Shown piece by piece: positions 1-10,845 of a stretch of DNA of 64,000 nucleotides. The DNA comes from Pleurodeles waltl. Its lineage: Eukaryota; Chordata; Amphibia; Caudata; Salamandridae. The stretch spans positions 1,537,590,782 to 1,537,654,781 of the forward strand of contig NC_090444.1 of assembly GCF_031143425.1 (NCBI RefSeq), written 5' to 3'. The notes beneath the pieces were generated by a model. It did no database searches. It saw only the letters and a list, made by a program, of their open reading frames with translations, and was not told the DNA's origin. Within the stretch, counting starts at the first letter, position 1, and every line of letters begins with the position of its first letter. The position numbers and the translations under genes are program-made.

Positions 1-68
1 CCTAGGATGTTGGAAGGAAAGGACGCAAATTTGGCGTGGGTAGTGATGTGGACAAAACGTTGTGAGGG
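1..68 (-). mobile_element. Edge of an inverted copy of the TTAA-bounded giant element
   Basis: The reverse complement of this stretch matches about 45,475-45,540 near the left end of the large element at 45,393-54,181. Shared landmarks are the block for 'caaatttgcgtcc', a T-rich tract, then 'ccaacatcctagg'. The window therefore starts inside a minus-oriented copy. The match stops where the LTR-like copy begins at 69, so that LTR seems to have landed inside the element. Confidence 0.6.
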
Positions 69-935
69 TGTTGGACCTGGCTTTTTGACAGGGTCATCCC
101 CAAACTTTTTGCCTCCTTCCTCCTATTTTTTCTGACCTGTTGTTATTGGCTTTTGAACTCTGGGCACTTTACCACTGCTAACCAGTGCTAAAGTGCATAT
201 GCTCTCTGTGTAAATTGTACTGTTGATTGGTTTATCCATGATTGGCTATTTGATTTACTTCTAAGACCCTAGTAGAGTGAACTATATGTGCCTAGGGCCT
301 GTAGATTAAATGCTACTAGTGGGCCTGCAGCACTGATTGTACCACCCACTTAAGTAGCCCCTTAACCTTGTCTCAGGTCTGCCAAGACAAGGCCTGTGTG
401 TGCAGTTTCACTGCCACTTCGACTTGGCATTTAAAAGTACTTGCCAAGCCTAAAACTCCCCCTTTTCTACATATAAGTCACCCCTAATGTGTGCCCTAGG
501 TAACCACTAGAGCAGGGTGCTGTGTGGGTAAAAGGCAGGACATGTCCCTGTGTAGTTTATATGTCCTTGTAGTGTAAAACTCCTAAAATCGTTTTTACAC
601 TACTGTGAGGCCTGCTATCTTCATAGGCTAACATTGGGTCTGCCCTCATACATTGTTGAAGTGGCAGCTGCTGATCTGAAAGGAGCAGGAAGGTCATATT
701 TAGTATGGCCAGAATGGTAATACAAAATCCTGCTGACTGGTGAAGTCGCATTTAATATTACTATTCTAGAAATGCCACTTTTAGAAAGTGAGCATTTCTT
801 TGCACTTAAATCTCTCTGTGCCTTACAATCCACGTCTGGCTAGGTTTAGTTGACAGCTCCTTGTGCATTCACTCAGACACACCCCAAACACAGGGTACTC
901 AGCCTCACTTGCATACATCTGCATTTTGAACTGAA
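69..935 (+). mobile_element. LTR-like element, copy 1, 3'-truncated
   Basis: It starts with TGTTGGACC and runs parallel to the complete copy at 2,730-4,860. Shared blocks include 'ctttaccactgctaaccagtg', 'gtgcctagggcctgtag', 'cttgccaagcctaaa' and 'tccacgtctggctaggttta'. Homology stops near 932, in the middle of the complete copy and before its TATA box. No coding capacity is seen; the short ORFs are not conserved between copies. I read it as a fragment of a long solo LTR of a Gypsy-like retrotransposon. The family assignment is inference. Confidence 0.6.
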
Positions 936-984
936 TTTCTTCACGACCCCAAATATCAAACAATAGATGGTTGTAAGTACAGGT

Positions 985-2035
985 GTGCAAAATTTGTGTT
1001 TGGGCCTGAAACCTCAACATTTTACCTTCCAGCCGCCTGTTTTTCCTGCCTTCATTTTTGCTGGCTTTAACATTCTTCACACTTTACCACTGCCAACCAG
1101 TGCTAAAGTGCTCGTGCTCTCTCCTTTAAACATGGTAACATTGGCTTACAACTAATTGACATACTTAATTGACTTGTAAGTGCCTAGTAAAGTGCTACAG
1201 CGTGTACATAGGGCCTGTAATTTAAATGCTACTGGTGGGCCAACAACACTGATTGGCCACCCACTTCAGTATCCTTTTGAAACATGTCTCAGGCCTGCCA
1301 ATGCAGCATGTGCAAGGGGTTTTAAACTGCCATTTCACCAAGAAAATGAAACCTTTTTCCAAGCCTAAACCTTCCTTTTTAAAACATGTCACCCCCAGAG
1401 TAGGCCCTCATTAACACAAAGGGCAGGGTGCAGTGTATGTAAAAGTTGGACATGTACTTTTATGTTTTACATGTCCGTGTAGTGAAAAACTCCTACATTC
1501 GTTTTTCAGTAATGCAAGGCCTACCTCTTCCATTGGATAACATTGAGCTGTCTTAACTCGTGATTAGGAACAGTTAAACATTTCATGTTTGGTGTCTTAG
1601 AAATTGCAATTAAAAATCCTCTTTAATGGTGAAGTTGGATTTTAAGTTAGAATTTTGAAATGGCACTTTTAGATGTCATTTTCCTGTCTTAACTATTTGG
1701 TGCCTGCAGCTTGTTCCTGTGTCACATGACTGGGTGAAATTGACAGGTGGACTTTGTTTATTCCTCCCAGACAGCCACACAATAAAGGGATTAGGTGTGC
1801 CTGAATGGGTCCTCAACTGGCAGGATGGGAGGGACGGAACTGGGCACAGCCCCGCTTGTAATTATAGGCTGTGCCCTGCCTTCACACAAAGAACTTGCCA
1901 CCACTGCATTGCTCATGCAGCCAGCTTGGACCCAAGGCAGGAGAGACAGGAAACATCCAAGGCCTCAAAGGGAACTCTCTAGAAACTTCTCCTACTTCAC
2001 AGAAAGCACCAGGTATAAAAAGAGGATCCTCAAAA
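985..2035 (+). mobile_element. LTR-like element, copy 2, truncated by a LINE
   Basis: A diverged copy of the same superfamily, closer to the copies at 7.5 and 17.75 kb than to the copy at 2.73 kb. It shares 'ctttaccactgccaaccagtg', 'aatgctactggtgggc', 'gtctcaggcctgcca' and the promoter-like 'aggtataaaaagaggatcc' (TATA box about 2,013-2,019). The sequence then passes into LINE coding remnants, so the 3' third is missing. The exact left edge is unclear; it sits in a diverged 'tgtgcaaaatttg' stretch. Confidence 0.5.
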
Positions 2036-2713
2036 CTACTTGTGGACTGATGCCCTCAACACCTCCCACCCGAACACCACAACCAACCTTGAACAGGCTA
2101 TATCAGGCTATAAATAACATGGACCAACAAGTGTACAAACAGAGTCACCCCATCAAACCCACCAAACTCAAGATAAACCACCAAATACGTCAGCTGGAAC
2201 ACCTCGGAACTGAGAACCACAAAATGAAAATGTCAACAACTGGAAAGGACCAGCACCAGCAAGGAAGCAATGGACTGTACCACCTTCAAGACATCTCTCA
2301 ACCACTACCATCAACTCCTTAAAAAGATGAAAAAGAATGCCCTAGCCGACAGCATCGAAGCTAGAGCCAACCACAGCATAGATTTTTTTAGCATCGTCAA
2401 GGAGTTCTCCAACCCCTCAGCAACCAAAACCATCATCACACCTCAAGAACTCTACGACACCCTGGCAGAATTCTTCCATGACAAGATTTCCACCATCTAC
2501 AAACACTTCAAACCACAAGCTGCCGCTTGAGACATCCTCAGCCTCCTCACCCCCACAGACGCAAACTCCAACCACTGGATAATTGCATGGAACAAGATCA
2601 CAACACAGAGCCCTGCCACCATCATGCACTCTCTCCACTCTGGAGCACCTATGGCTTCCTGTCCTTACGACATGTTCAACCTCAGATACAGGACAATCAA
2701 CAAAAATTCATTG

Positions 2714-2721
2714 CCATCTTC
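2714..2721 (+). repeat. Left 8-bp target-site duplication (ccatcttc) of the nested LINE insertion
   Basis: The octamer ccatcttc at 2,714-2,721 is repeated at 5,057-5,064. It flanks the inserted LINE 3' end together with the LTR inside it. Removing one copy plus the insert restores the host LINE frame (KFIAIF followed by PVERKHAEVKPLL). Confidence 0.7.
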
Positions 2722-2724
2722 AAC

Positions 2725-2729
2725 ATATT
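2725..2729 (+). repeat. Left 5-bp target-site duplication (atatt) of the solo LTR
   Basis: atatt at 2,725-2,729 immediately precedes TGTTAGA and is repeated at 4,861-4,865 immediately after TCTAACA. A 5-bp duplication is the usual size for Ty3/Gypsy and many retroviral integrases. Confidence 0.8.
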
Positions 2730-4860
2730 TGTTAGACCTGACATGCCTTAGGGTGGTCACCCCTAACTTTTTGCCTGCCTCCCTCCACTTTTTGGACACT
2801 GTTTTTGCTGGCTTTTAGACTCTGCACACTTTACCACTGCTAACCAGTGCTAAAGTGCATATGCTCTCTCCCTTTAAACATGGTAACTTTGGATCATACC
2901 CAATTGGACTATTTAAGCTACTTATAAGTCCCTAGTAATGTGCACTATATGTGCCTAGGGCCTGTAGATTAAATGCTACTAGTGGGCCTGCAGCACTGGT
3001 TGCGCCACCCACTTAAGTAGCCCCTTTACCTTGTCTCAGGCCTGCCATTTCAAGGCCTGTGTGTGCAGTTTCACTGTCACCTCGACTTGGCATTTAAAAG
3101 TACTTGCCAAGCCTAAACCTCCCCTTTTTCTACATATAAGTCACCTCTAATGGGTGCCCTAGGTAACCCCTAGGGCAGGGTGCTGTGTGGGTGAAAGGTA
3201 GGACATGTACCTGTGTAGTTTACATGTCCTGGTAGTGTAAAACTCCTAAATTAGTTTTTACACTACTGTGAGGCCTGCTCACTTCATAGGCTAACATTGG
3301 GGCTGCCCTCATACATTGTTGAAGTGGTAGCTGCTGATCTGAAGGGAGTAGGAAGGTCATATTTAGTATGGCCAGAATGGTAATACAAAATCCTGCTGAC
3401 TGGTGAAGTTGGATTTAATATTACTATTTTAGAAATGCCACTTTTAGAAAGTGAGCATTTCTCTGCACTGAAATCTTTCTGTGCCTTACAATCCACGTCT
3501 GGCTAGGTTTAGTTGACAGCTCCTTGTGCATTCACTCAGACACACCCCAAACACAGGGTACTCAGCCTCACTTGCATACATCTGTATTTTGAATGGGTCT
3601 TCCTGGGCTGGGAGGGTGGAGGGCCTGCTCTGACACAAAGGACTGCCACACCCCCTACTGGGACCCTGGCAGACAGGATTGAACTGAAAGGGGACCTGGT
3701 GCACTTCTAAGCCATTCTTTGAAGTCTCCCCCACTTCAAAGGCACATTTGGGTATAAAACAGGGCCTCTGCCCTATCATCTAAGACACTTGCTGGAGAAG
3801 AAACCTGAACCAGAACCTGCATCCTGCTAAGAAGAACTGCCTGGCTGCTCAAAGGACTCACCTGACTGCTTTCTACAAAGGACTGCTGCCTTGCTGTTGG
3901 CCTGCTGCCTTGCTGAACTCTTGCCCTGCTGCAGAAGTGCTCTCCAAGGGCTTGGATAGAGCTTGCCTCCTGTTCCCTGAAATCTCAGGACCAAAAAGAC
4001 TTCCATCTTTCAACTGGACTCCTTGTGCACCGAAAAATTTGACGCACAGCTTGCTCCGCGGTGAAAAATTCACTGCACGCCGATCCGGAAAGACGCCGCT
4101 CGACCCCGGAAGGAAAAGATCGACGCGACGCCTGCGGTGCGACCGTAAATTCGACGCACGGCCTGCCTGGACAACGCCGCCCGACTTCCAGAGAGGAAAT
4201 TGACGCAACGCCTGCCTTGAGGGAGAAAATTCCACACACAGCCCACTGGAACGACGCGCAGCCGGACAACAAGCCCAGGATTCCACGCACAGACCCCGGG
4301 ACATCTGGTAATCCCGCGACTCACAGTGGAGACCTGTCCGCGCGCCGGAAAACGACACATGTCTTCCCCGTGTGAAGAATAACGGCGCAAGTCCGTGTGT
4401 GAAGGGGCGAAACCGACACACACACACCATTTTTCCACACATCTCCTCCTCTGCGGCCCTTTGCAGAGATTTTCCACTCCAACCCAGGTACTTTTTGCTT
4501 GAGAGAGACTTTGTTTGCTTTTTAAAGACTTAAGACACTTGTATATCACTTTTCAGTGATATCTCTACAAATTCATATTGCATCTTTTATCGTTTTGACC
4601 TACAAATATCCAGATAAATATTATATATTTTTCTAAACACTGTGGTGTATTTTTGTGGTGCTATATTGTGTTATTGTATGATTAATTGCACAAATACTTT
4701 ACACATTGCCTTCTAAGTTAAGCCTGACTGCTCAGTGCCAACCTACCAGAGGGTGGGCACTGGATAATTTGGATTGTGTGTGACTTACCCTGACTAGAGT
4801 GAGGGTCCTTGCTTGGACAGGGGGTAACCTGACTGCCAACCAAAGACCGCATTTCTAACA
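2730..4860 (+). mobile_element. Complete solo-LTR-like element, copy 3 (2,131 bp)
   Basis: The ends are TGTTAGA...TCTAACA, a 7-bp terminal inverted repeat with canonical TG/CA termini, flanked by 5-bp atatt duplications. There is a TATA-like box at 3,753-3,759 (ggtataaaacagg). A CpG-rich stretch at about 4,025-4,400 is built of degenerate repeats around 'gacgcac' and 'gaaaattc'. The 3' part is AT-rich and ends in 'caaagaccgcatttctaaca'. There is no internal gag or pol, so I read it as a solo LTR left by LTR-LTR recombination. The overlapping ORFs at about 3.87-4.55 kb lie in the CpG repeat and show no family signature. Alternative: a non-autonomous (LARD-like) element. Confidence 0.8.
3753..3759 (+). 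promoter_or_regulatory. TATA-like box of LTR copy 3
   Basis: 'tataaaa' sits after 'cacatttggg'. The same position carries 'ggtataaaa' in copies 2 (about 2,013) and 5 (about 19,422), and a degenerate 'ggtatacac' in copy 4 (about 8,599). Conservation at homologous positions of diverged copies supports a promoter role. Confidence 0.55.
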
Positions 4861-6175
4861 ATATTCATTACCTCGACCTGGAACTCCCTCCCCACCAGCC
4901 TCAGGACCACCCAGGACCACTCCGCTTTCCGGAGACTCCTAAAGACTTGGCTGTTCGAGCAGCGATAACCCCCCCTTTCCCCCCTAGCGCCTTGAGACCC
5001 GCACGGGTGAGTAGCGCGCTTTACAAATGCTAATGATTTGATTTGATTTGATTTGACCATCTTCCCTGTAGAAAGGAAACATGCTGAAGTTAAACCCCTC
5101 CTCCAGAAGCCCTCCACTGACCCCAACAAGCTCAAGAACTACCGGCCCATCTTGCTGCTTCCCTTTTCCGCTGAAGTCTTAGAAGAGGTCATCAACCACC
5201 AACTCATGAAATACCTGGAGAACAACAATCTGCTAGACCCATCTCAAACTGGATTCTGCATGAACCACAGCACCAAAACCACCCTGATCGCAGCCGCTGA
5301 TGACATCAGAGTCCTCCTAGAAAAGGGAGAAACAGCCACCCTGATCCTCCCCCACCTCTCAGAGGCCTTCGACACCGTGTTCCACCACACCCTAATCAAG
5401 AGGCTCCATCATATCGGAATCTAAGAAGCTGCCCTCAAATGGATTGCATCCTTCTTCACTGGAAAAACCCAGAGAATCCTTCTTCCTCTCTTCACCTTGG
5501 AACCCAAGAACATCATTTGCGGCATCCCCCAAGGCTCATCCCTCAGCCCCACTTTGTTCAATGCCTACATGACCCCCTGGCCAACATTGTCAGAACCCAT
5601 GGACTAAACATCATATCCTACACAGATGGCACCCAGCTCATCCTCTCTCTATCAGAAGGCCCATCCACCACGAGAGCCAACTACAGACTGCATGATCAGC
5701 ATCGCCGACTGAATGCAAAACAACTACCTCAAACTCAACACAGACAATACAGAAGTACTGATCTTCTGGAACAACGCCTCCCTGTGGTCTGCTGAGCTAG
5801 GACCCTACAGACCACGCATAGAACCTCAGCACCATCCAGGACAGCAAACTCACCATGAAAAACCAGATCAACACAGTCTCTCTCACCTACTTTCTCATGC
5901 TTTGCATGCTCTAGAAGATGTTCAAGTGACTCCCCATCAGCACTAGATGTACCATCACGCAAGCCCTCATCGCTATCTGCCTGAATTACGGCAACACACT
6001 CTACATAAGACTTACCACTCATCTCCTGAAGAGACTGCAGACCATACCAAGCTCAGTGGCCAGACTCACCCTCGACCTCCCCAGATGCATCCACATCAGG
6101 CCCTATATTTCCTCGATCAGAGCCCATCAAAGCTCAAGAGATCAGGCAGGACGAATGATTGAGTTACGATTTTTC

Positions 6176-7548
6176 AGGACCCAACCAAAGCATTTAAAAT
6201 CTAAAGATTGTAGTATTCAGAAGTAACTTCAAGACAGAAAATTATGCAGCGTGAAAGGGCAAAGACCCCATCCTAATGGCCCTGTTTGGTCTTTGGCAGT
6301 ACTACAAGATGCTAGGTAGGACCTATATTTGTAGGAGATTGTATGACGGAAAGGAAACCTGGTTATTCCCCAGCACCCATGCTCATGGCATGCCATCAGG
6401 ATAAATTTGGGGCTTCAGTGTGCTTGTAAGGGAATGCCGAGGATTTCCGTTTGGAAAGGAATACCTGCACACATTCACAGGAATCTAATCCTAGGGGTTA
6501 TCATGGTTCTTCTGTTCACATGGGTGGCAGGGGCGATTTTGGAAATAAGGAAACCCAGAACCCCAGGGGGAAAATGTGGAACTACATACAACCAGCTCTG
6601 AGCTGTCAGGCCCTTCTGCAACCTCACCACCATCACTCCTTCATGTCACACCATGAAAGATCAGAGAAAACTGCCACTCATGTTTTATATTGTAGAGATT
6701 TTTCAGGCTCGTGCGTTGCTATTTTGCTTCAACATGTTTAATAATTGACAAAAAAGAGCAACCGTATTTGTTAGCCGAGGCTTACAAGGACTGTTTCGTG
6801 AACAGACGCTGTTTGAGGCCAGTGACAGTGCCCATGTTTGGTTTGTTTATAAATCAGTCCCAATTTACCAAGCTGGCTTTTTTGTCATTGTTTCCATTGC
6901 GATTGGTTTCGTTTGCTCCCATTTTGTAAAACTGGGGCCAGTACACAACATGGACTTTTGTGTAAATATATATTATATGAAAACTCGGCTACCTTCCAAA
7001 CTCTCAACTCAGATTTTTTTTTTAACACTTTTCCTTTTCAAGCCAAACAGAAATATTCAACTTACCACAAGACTGCCATACTTAATATTCCAGGTGCAGT
7101 CTTCGTTTATAGGAACGTCAGTGAGGTGACTACGTTCGGTGCGTGTACTTAGTACTAAAGAAAAACATGTTAAAACGGTCTGAGGAATTGATAATTTGGT
7201 AACAGATTGTCCTTATCAGCACAGAGTTCTCTACGATAAGCTGTTTACATTTTTCAGTCAGAATATTAATTAGCAATATAAATAGTAATTGTTGCATGTG
7301 GAATTACAGTTTCCACTCAAAGGCTTCCGCATCTGTCTTCTTCCTACCACACAGATGTCCATTTCTGTATATACAACATACATTTCTATTTAGGAGATAT
7401 AGGAATGCAACACAGATATAGCTGTGCACCCACCATGGAGAAGTCTATTCCTAAACATTAAGAGAACCTTTTGTAGCTGACTTGAGTGGTCGAACGAACG
7501 GTAATTGTAAGTGAAACAAACTGCATCTGTTGCAAAAAGTTTGGTTAT
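6176..7548. other. No recognisable feature
   Basis: AT-rich sequence between the LINE relic and the next LTR-like copy. The ORFs are under 100 codons, without motifs or conserved frame. I see no repeat structure and no RNA gene. Confidence 0.5.
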
Positions 7549-9815
7549 TGTTGGACTTCTGCTAGGCCATTCCCAAACTTGTTGCCTTTATCCTCCTCTT
7601 TTCAGAACCCATTTTTGTTGGCTGTTAGGGCTCTGTGCACTTTACAGCTGCTAACCAGTGCTACAGTGATTGTGGTCACTCTTTTAAACATGGTAAAATT
7701 GGCGTCCAACTGACTGGCACAGTTAATTTCCCTGTATGTCCCTTGTAAAGTGATGCTACATGTGCCAATGGCCTGTAAATTAAATGCTACTGGTGGGCGT
7801 GCACCACTGATTGTGCCACCGAACTAAGTAGCCTTACAAAAATGTCTCAGGCCTGCCATTGCAAAATGTGTGTGAATTTTAAACTGGCAATCTGACCTGC
7901 CAAAATAAACCTTTTGCCAACCTTACATCTTCCTCTTTAACACATGAAAGCCACCCCCAAGGCAGACCCTAAACAGTCCATATGGGAGGATTCAATGTAT
8001 TTGAAAAAATTCACATATACTTTTACTTTTACACATCTTGTAAGTGAAAAACTCTCAAGTTCGTTTTCACTACTGTATGACCTGCCACTCCCTTAGGATA
8101 ACATTGCATTACCTTATTACATTTAATAAGTGACAACTTGCATTTGGCAGCATGTAGAAATGTCGAGTTTGGTGTCTATGAATTGTAATTTAAAAAAGTG
8201 TTAATGGTAAAGTTGGATGGTAAGTCCCAATTATGAAAATGACACTTTTAGAAAGTTGGCATTTTCTTGTCCTAACCATTTGGTGCCTGCAGTCTGTTTC
8301 CTGGGTCACAGGTCTAGGTGTAGTTGGCAGTTGACTTGTGTGTGCTTCTCCCAGACAGCCACACAGTAAAGGGTCTGGGTGTTGGCCGGATGTGCCATCC
8401 TGACTTGATGAGCCGGCCGGTGCTGTCACCCGTCACATTTGCACTTCAAAGACCCTGCCTCAGCTCACACACAAAGGACTTAATGCTAGCCCATTGTGCC
8501 TGCAGACAGACTGAGACTAGGACAGGGAGGTCAAAAAATCCAGACACTTATGTAGCGGGATGACTCCAATAGTTTCTTCCACTTTAAACTGGCACCAGGT
8601 ATACACAATGGGGACCCTCAGACCCACTTTCCAGTTTACTCCTGGACATATAGATACTAGAGGGCTACCCAGCTGACAAGCTGCACTGTACATGCAACAG
8701 GAAGTGCTTGAGGCCTACTGTCTGAGAAGGAAGACTGGACCTGCACCCTTCATCCCCAGCTGAAGTGATGCCAAGGGTCAGTTGACTGGCCTCCTGTTCT
8801 GAGCTAGAAGAACACAACAAGCTCCAGAGGTATCCCTGCAACTGCCCAGCTGACTCGCCGCACTGGACTTGCCTGGATGTGCAGCTGGAACTGCCTGAGC
8901 CCAGCTAGTTTGAATTCCTGATCCCCAAGAGGTGCCTCCCAGGTCATAGGTGTGGCATCAGTTGAGCTCATCCTAAAAGAAAAGCAGAAATCCTGATGTT
9001 TGGGGCTCCTTGCAAATGGGAACTGTCCTGCTCCTGCCAAGAACATGTCACCTGCACCAATGGCCAATGCAAAGCTCTGGTGAACCTGACTCTCCGCGCT
9101 ACAGTGACTCCCAGAGGTGATCAGTAATATGAGATCTACATTTCACGCTACAGCATCACTGCACAATGTGATCTCCAAAGTGAATCTCCAGTAATAACCA
9201 TCTGTGATGCCTGAAGGATCCTCTGGCTACATCAACAACCATCTGTGATGCCTTCCTTCTCTTACCGCTACAGGAACAACCATCTGCGATGCTCTCCCTG
9301 CTCCTCGTGGCCTTCTCCACAGTGAACATAACTCTTCAGGCCTTTAGAAGGTCATTTTTTCAGCAGGACTATCCTAGTGCCTGTATCCAAACTGCACTCT
9401 ATCGCGGTCAGCCTGAACTTGTGACTTTCACCCAGACTCACACTATCAGGCAATGGCGAGTGGCGCGTTGTGCTTTAAGGTGCTGTACTGCTTAACTCTT
9501 TAAAATTGCATATCTCTGTGTTTGCTGGTTGGATTTTTGCTGTTTTGGTGTCAAATAATTTGTGAAGCCTTAATCCATTTTTCTAAATTGGCGAGGGATA
9601 TTTCTTGTGGTGTGTTTTCACACTATTACTTTTTGAGTGCTGCATAATTACTTCACACATTGCCTCTAAGTTACGCCTGACTGCTTTTATGCAAGCTACC
9701 AGAGGGTTTAGAGCAGGTTCATGTAGTGACTTTTTGTGGTTCACTCTAACAGGGATTGTGGCTGTTGCTTAAAGAGGGCTCACACCCTTCTCAACCAGCA
9801 ACACAATTTCTCACA
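7549..9815 (+). mobile_element. LTR-like element, copy 4
   Basis: Begins TGTTGGACTTC and ends ...cacaatttctcaca, parallel to the copy at 17,750-20,568 throughout. Shared blocks include 'ctgctaaccagtgcta', 'gtctcaggcctgcca', 'tttggtgcctgcag', 'ctcctgttctgagc', 'aacaagctcca' and 'gtggctgttgctt'. The TATA region has decayed to 'ggtatacacaatgggg' near 8,599. It has TG...CA ends but I see no matching 5-bp flanks (gttat versus ccaat), so either the duplication has decayed or one end is off. No coding content. Confidence 0.65.
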
Positions 9816-10215
9816 CCAATAGAGGGCATTTTTACCACCTTCTAGTTGATCAGTATCAGGCTATCATAGTCAAAGCCATGGAACATCAAAGCACCATGTC
9901 TCTTTGTAAAGATTAAAGGCTTTGCAAAGAACTGACACAGTTTGTAACTATATTTTGATTCTGTTACGACCGTTTATGGTGGTATGTTCTCTTTTCAAAC
10001 ATGAAAAAAAAATATGGGGCAGATGTGAATCACTTTGAACACCTCGTACCTGCACCTATCATCTATTGTCCCCTTTGCACATATTTTTGTAATAAATGTA
10101 TTTTATCTGCCAGTACATTGGAAGTGTTGGCTGAAAGAGTATGCATTTCTAAAGAAATGCTTCATCCTCACTACATATTATTGTTTCCTTTATTTCATGT
10201 TTGATAACCATTACT
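9816..10215. other. No recognisable feature
   Basis: AT-rich spacer between the LTR-like copy and the palindrome cluster. Nothing diagnostic is seen on either strand. Confidence 0.45.
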
Positions 10216-10845
10216 TCCTGGGACCGGCCCTCGGGGGAAGCGCTAGCGCTCCCCCCGGGGGCCACCCCCCCAGGCCAGGGCTGAAAGGGGAATCCCTTCC
10301 CCTTCCACCCCCGACCCCCCCCCCCCCACCCCCACGTGACATCAGCGCGCGAGCACACGCTGATTGTCACAGAGCCTCCTCCAGTTGAGCTTCCAGCGCG
10401 ATCGGAAGAGAAATGCTTTGCATTTCTCTTCTGATCACGTGGGGGGGACCGAGAGAGGCTTCAAAGGGAAGGAAACTTATTTCCTTCCCTTTGAAGTCTC
10501 TCTCTGCGTTTTGGCAGCCGGATTGAAAGCAATCCGGCTGTCAAAACGCCCACTAGACACCAGGGATTTTATTTCAAAAATTAAATTGACATAAGGGAGC
10601 GACCCCTTGGACAAGGGTCGCTCCCAGGGGGGTGGGGGCATTTTGTTTTAAGGAAAATTATATTTAGGCCATTTCTGCCCCCCTTGGGGGCAGATTGGCC
10701 TATTTTTATGAGGCCAATCTGCCCCCAAGGGGGACAGAAACCACTAGACACCAGGGAGTTTTTTTTTTTGTTCGTGAATTTCACGTAAGGGGAGTGACCC
10801 CTTAGGCAACATTATATAAAAGACACTGCCCCCCCCCCCCGGTCC
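10216..10845 (-). mobile_element. Palindrome-chain element, inverted partial copy of the 3' end of the giant element
   Basis: A series of self-complementary blocks: around 'agcgctagcgct' (10,239), 'ggggaatcccttcccc' (10,288), a ~30-bp stem near 10,335-10,370, 10,401-10,435, 10,459-10,496, 10,506-10,549, then a 'gggagcgacc/ggtcgctccc' stem (10,595-10,625) and a 'tctgccccc/gggggcaga' stem (10,673-10,737). The same modules occur at 53.0-54.1 kb but in reverse order. Since each module is a palindrome, the order shows that this copy is inverted. The outer ends read gggaccgg and ccggtccc. GC- and CpG-rich in an AT-rich setting. Confidence 0.7.

Larger units (their letters stand above)
2722..5056 (+). 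mobile_element. 5'-truncated LINE 3' end (second LINE), itself split by the LTR
   Basis: Only about 200 bp of this LINE remain: 2,722-2,729 and 4,861-5,056. The coding tail reads TWNSLPTSLRTTQDH then FRRLLKTWLFEQR and stops at 4,966-4,968. This is the typical C-terminus of CR1/L2-type ORF2. A short 3' UTR follows (about 4,969-5,034, with 'agtagcgcgctttacaaatgc'), ending in an (ATTTG)n microsatellite tail at about 5,035-5,056. Short 3' ends with microsatellite tails are usual for L2/CR1 elements. It is flanked by the ccatcttc duplication. Confidence 0.75.
2036..6175 (+). mobile_element. CR1/L2-like LINE, ORF2 relic split by a nested insertion
   Basis: Non-LTR retrotransposon ORF2. The segment between endonuclease and RT lies at about 2,160-2,713, with readable IDFFSIVKEFSNPS and ISTIYKHF. 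The RT resumes at 5,057 with KNYRPILLLPFSAEVLEEVI, then motif A (AFDTVFHHTLI, about 5,365-5,400), motif B (GIPQGSSLSPTLFN, about 5,521) and motif C near 5,619. Motif C reads YTDG instead of YADD, so a catalytic aspartate is lost. Several stops and frameshifts are present. The C-terminal part is recognisable to about 6,170 (RCIHIRPYISSIRAHQ-like). The gap 2,722-5,056 is an insertion, and the reading frame is continuous across it once the duplicated target is counted once. Dead element; the clade (CR1 or L2) is judged from motif style only. Confidence 0.8.

Noticed and set aside
1795..2322. 175-codon plus-strand ORF
   Set aside because: Crosses the junction between an LTR-like copy and a LINE and follows neither known frame throughout.
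3873..4549. Overlapping 189- and 159-codon minus-strand ORFs in LTR copy 3
   Set aside because: Located in the CpG repeat, overlapping each other in different frames; not found in the other LTR copies.
7549..9815. Clean target-site duplication for LTR copy 4
   Set aside because: Flanks gttat and ccaat do not match; not claimed.
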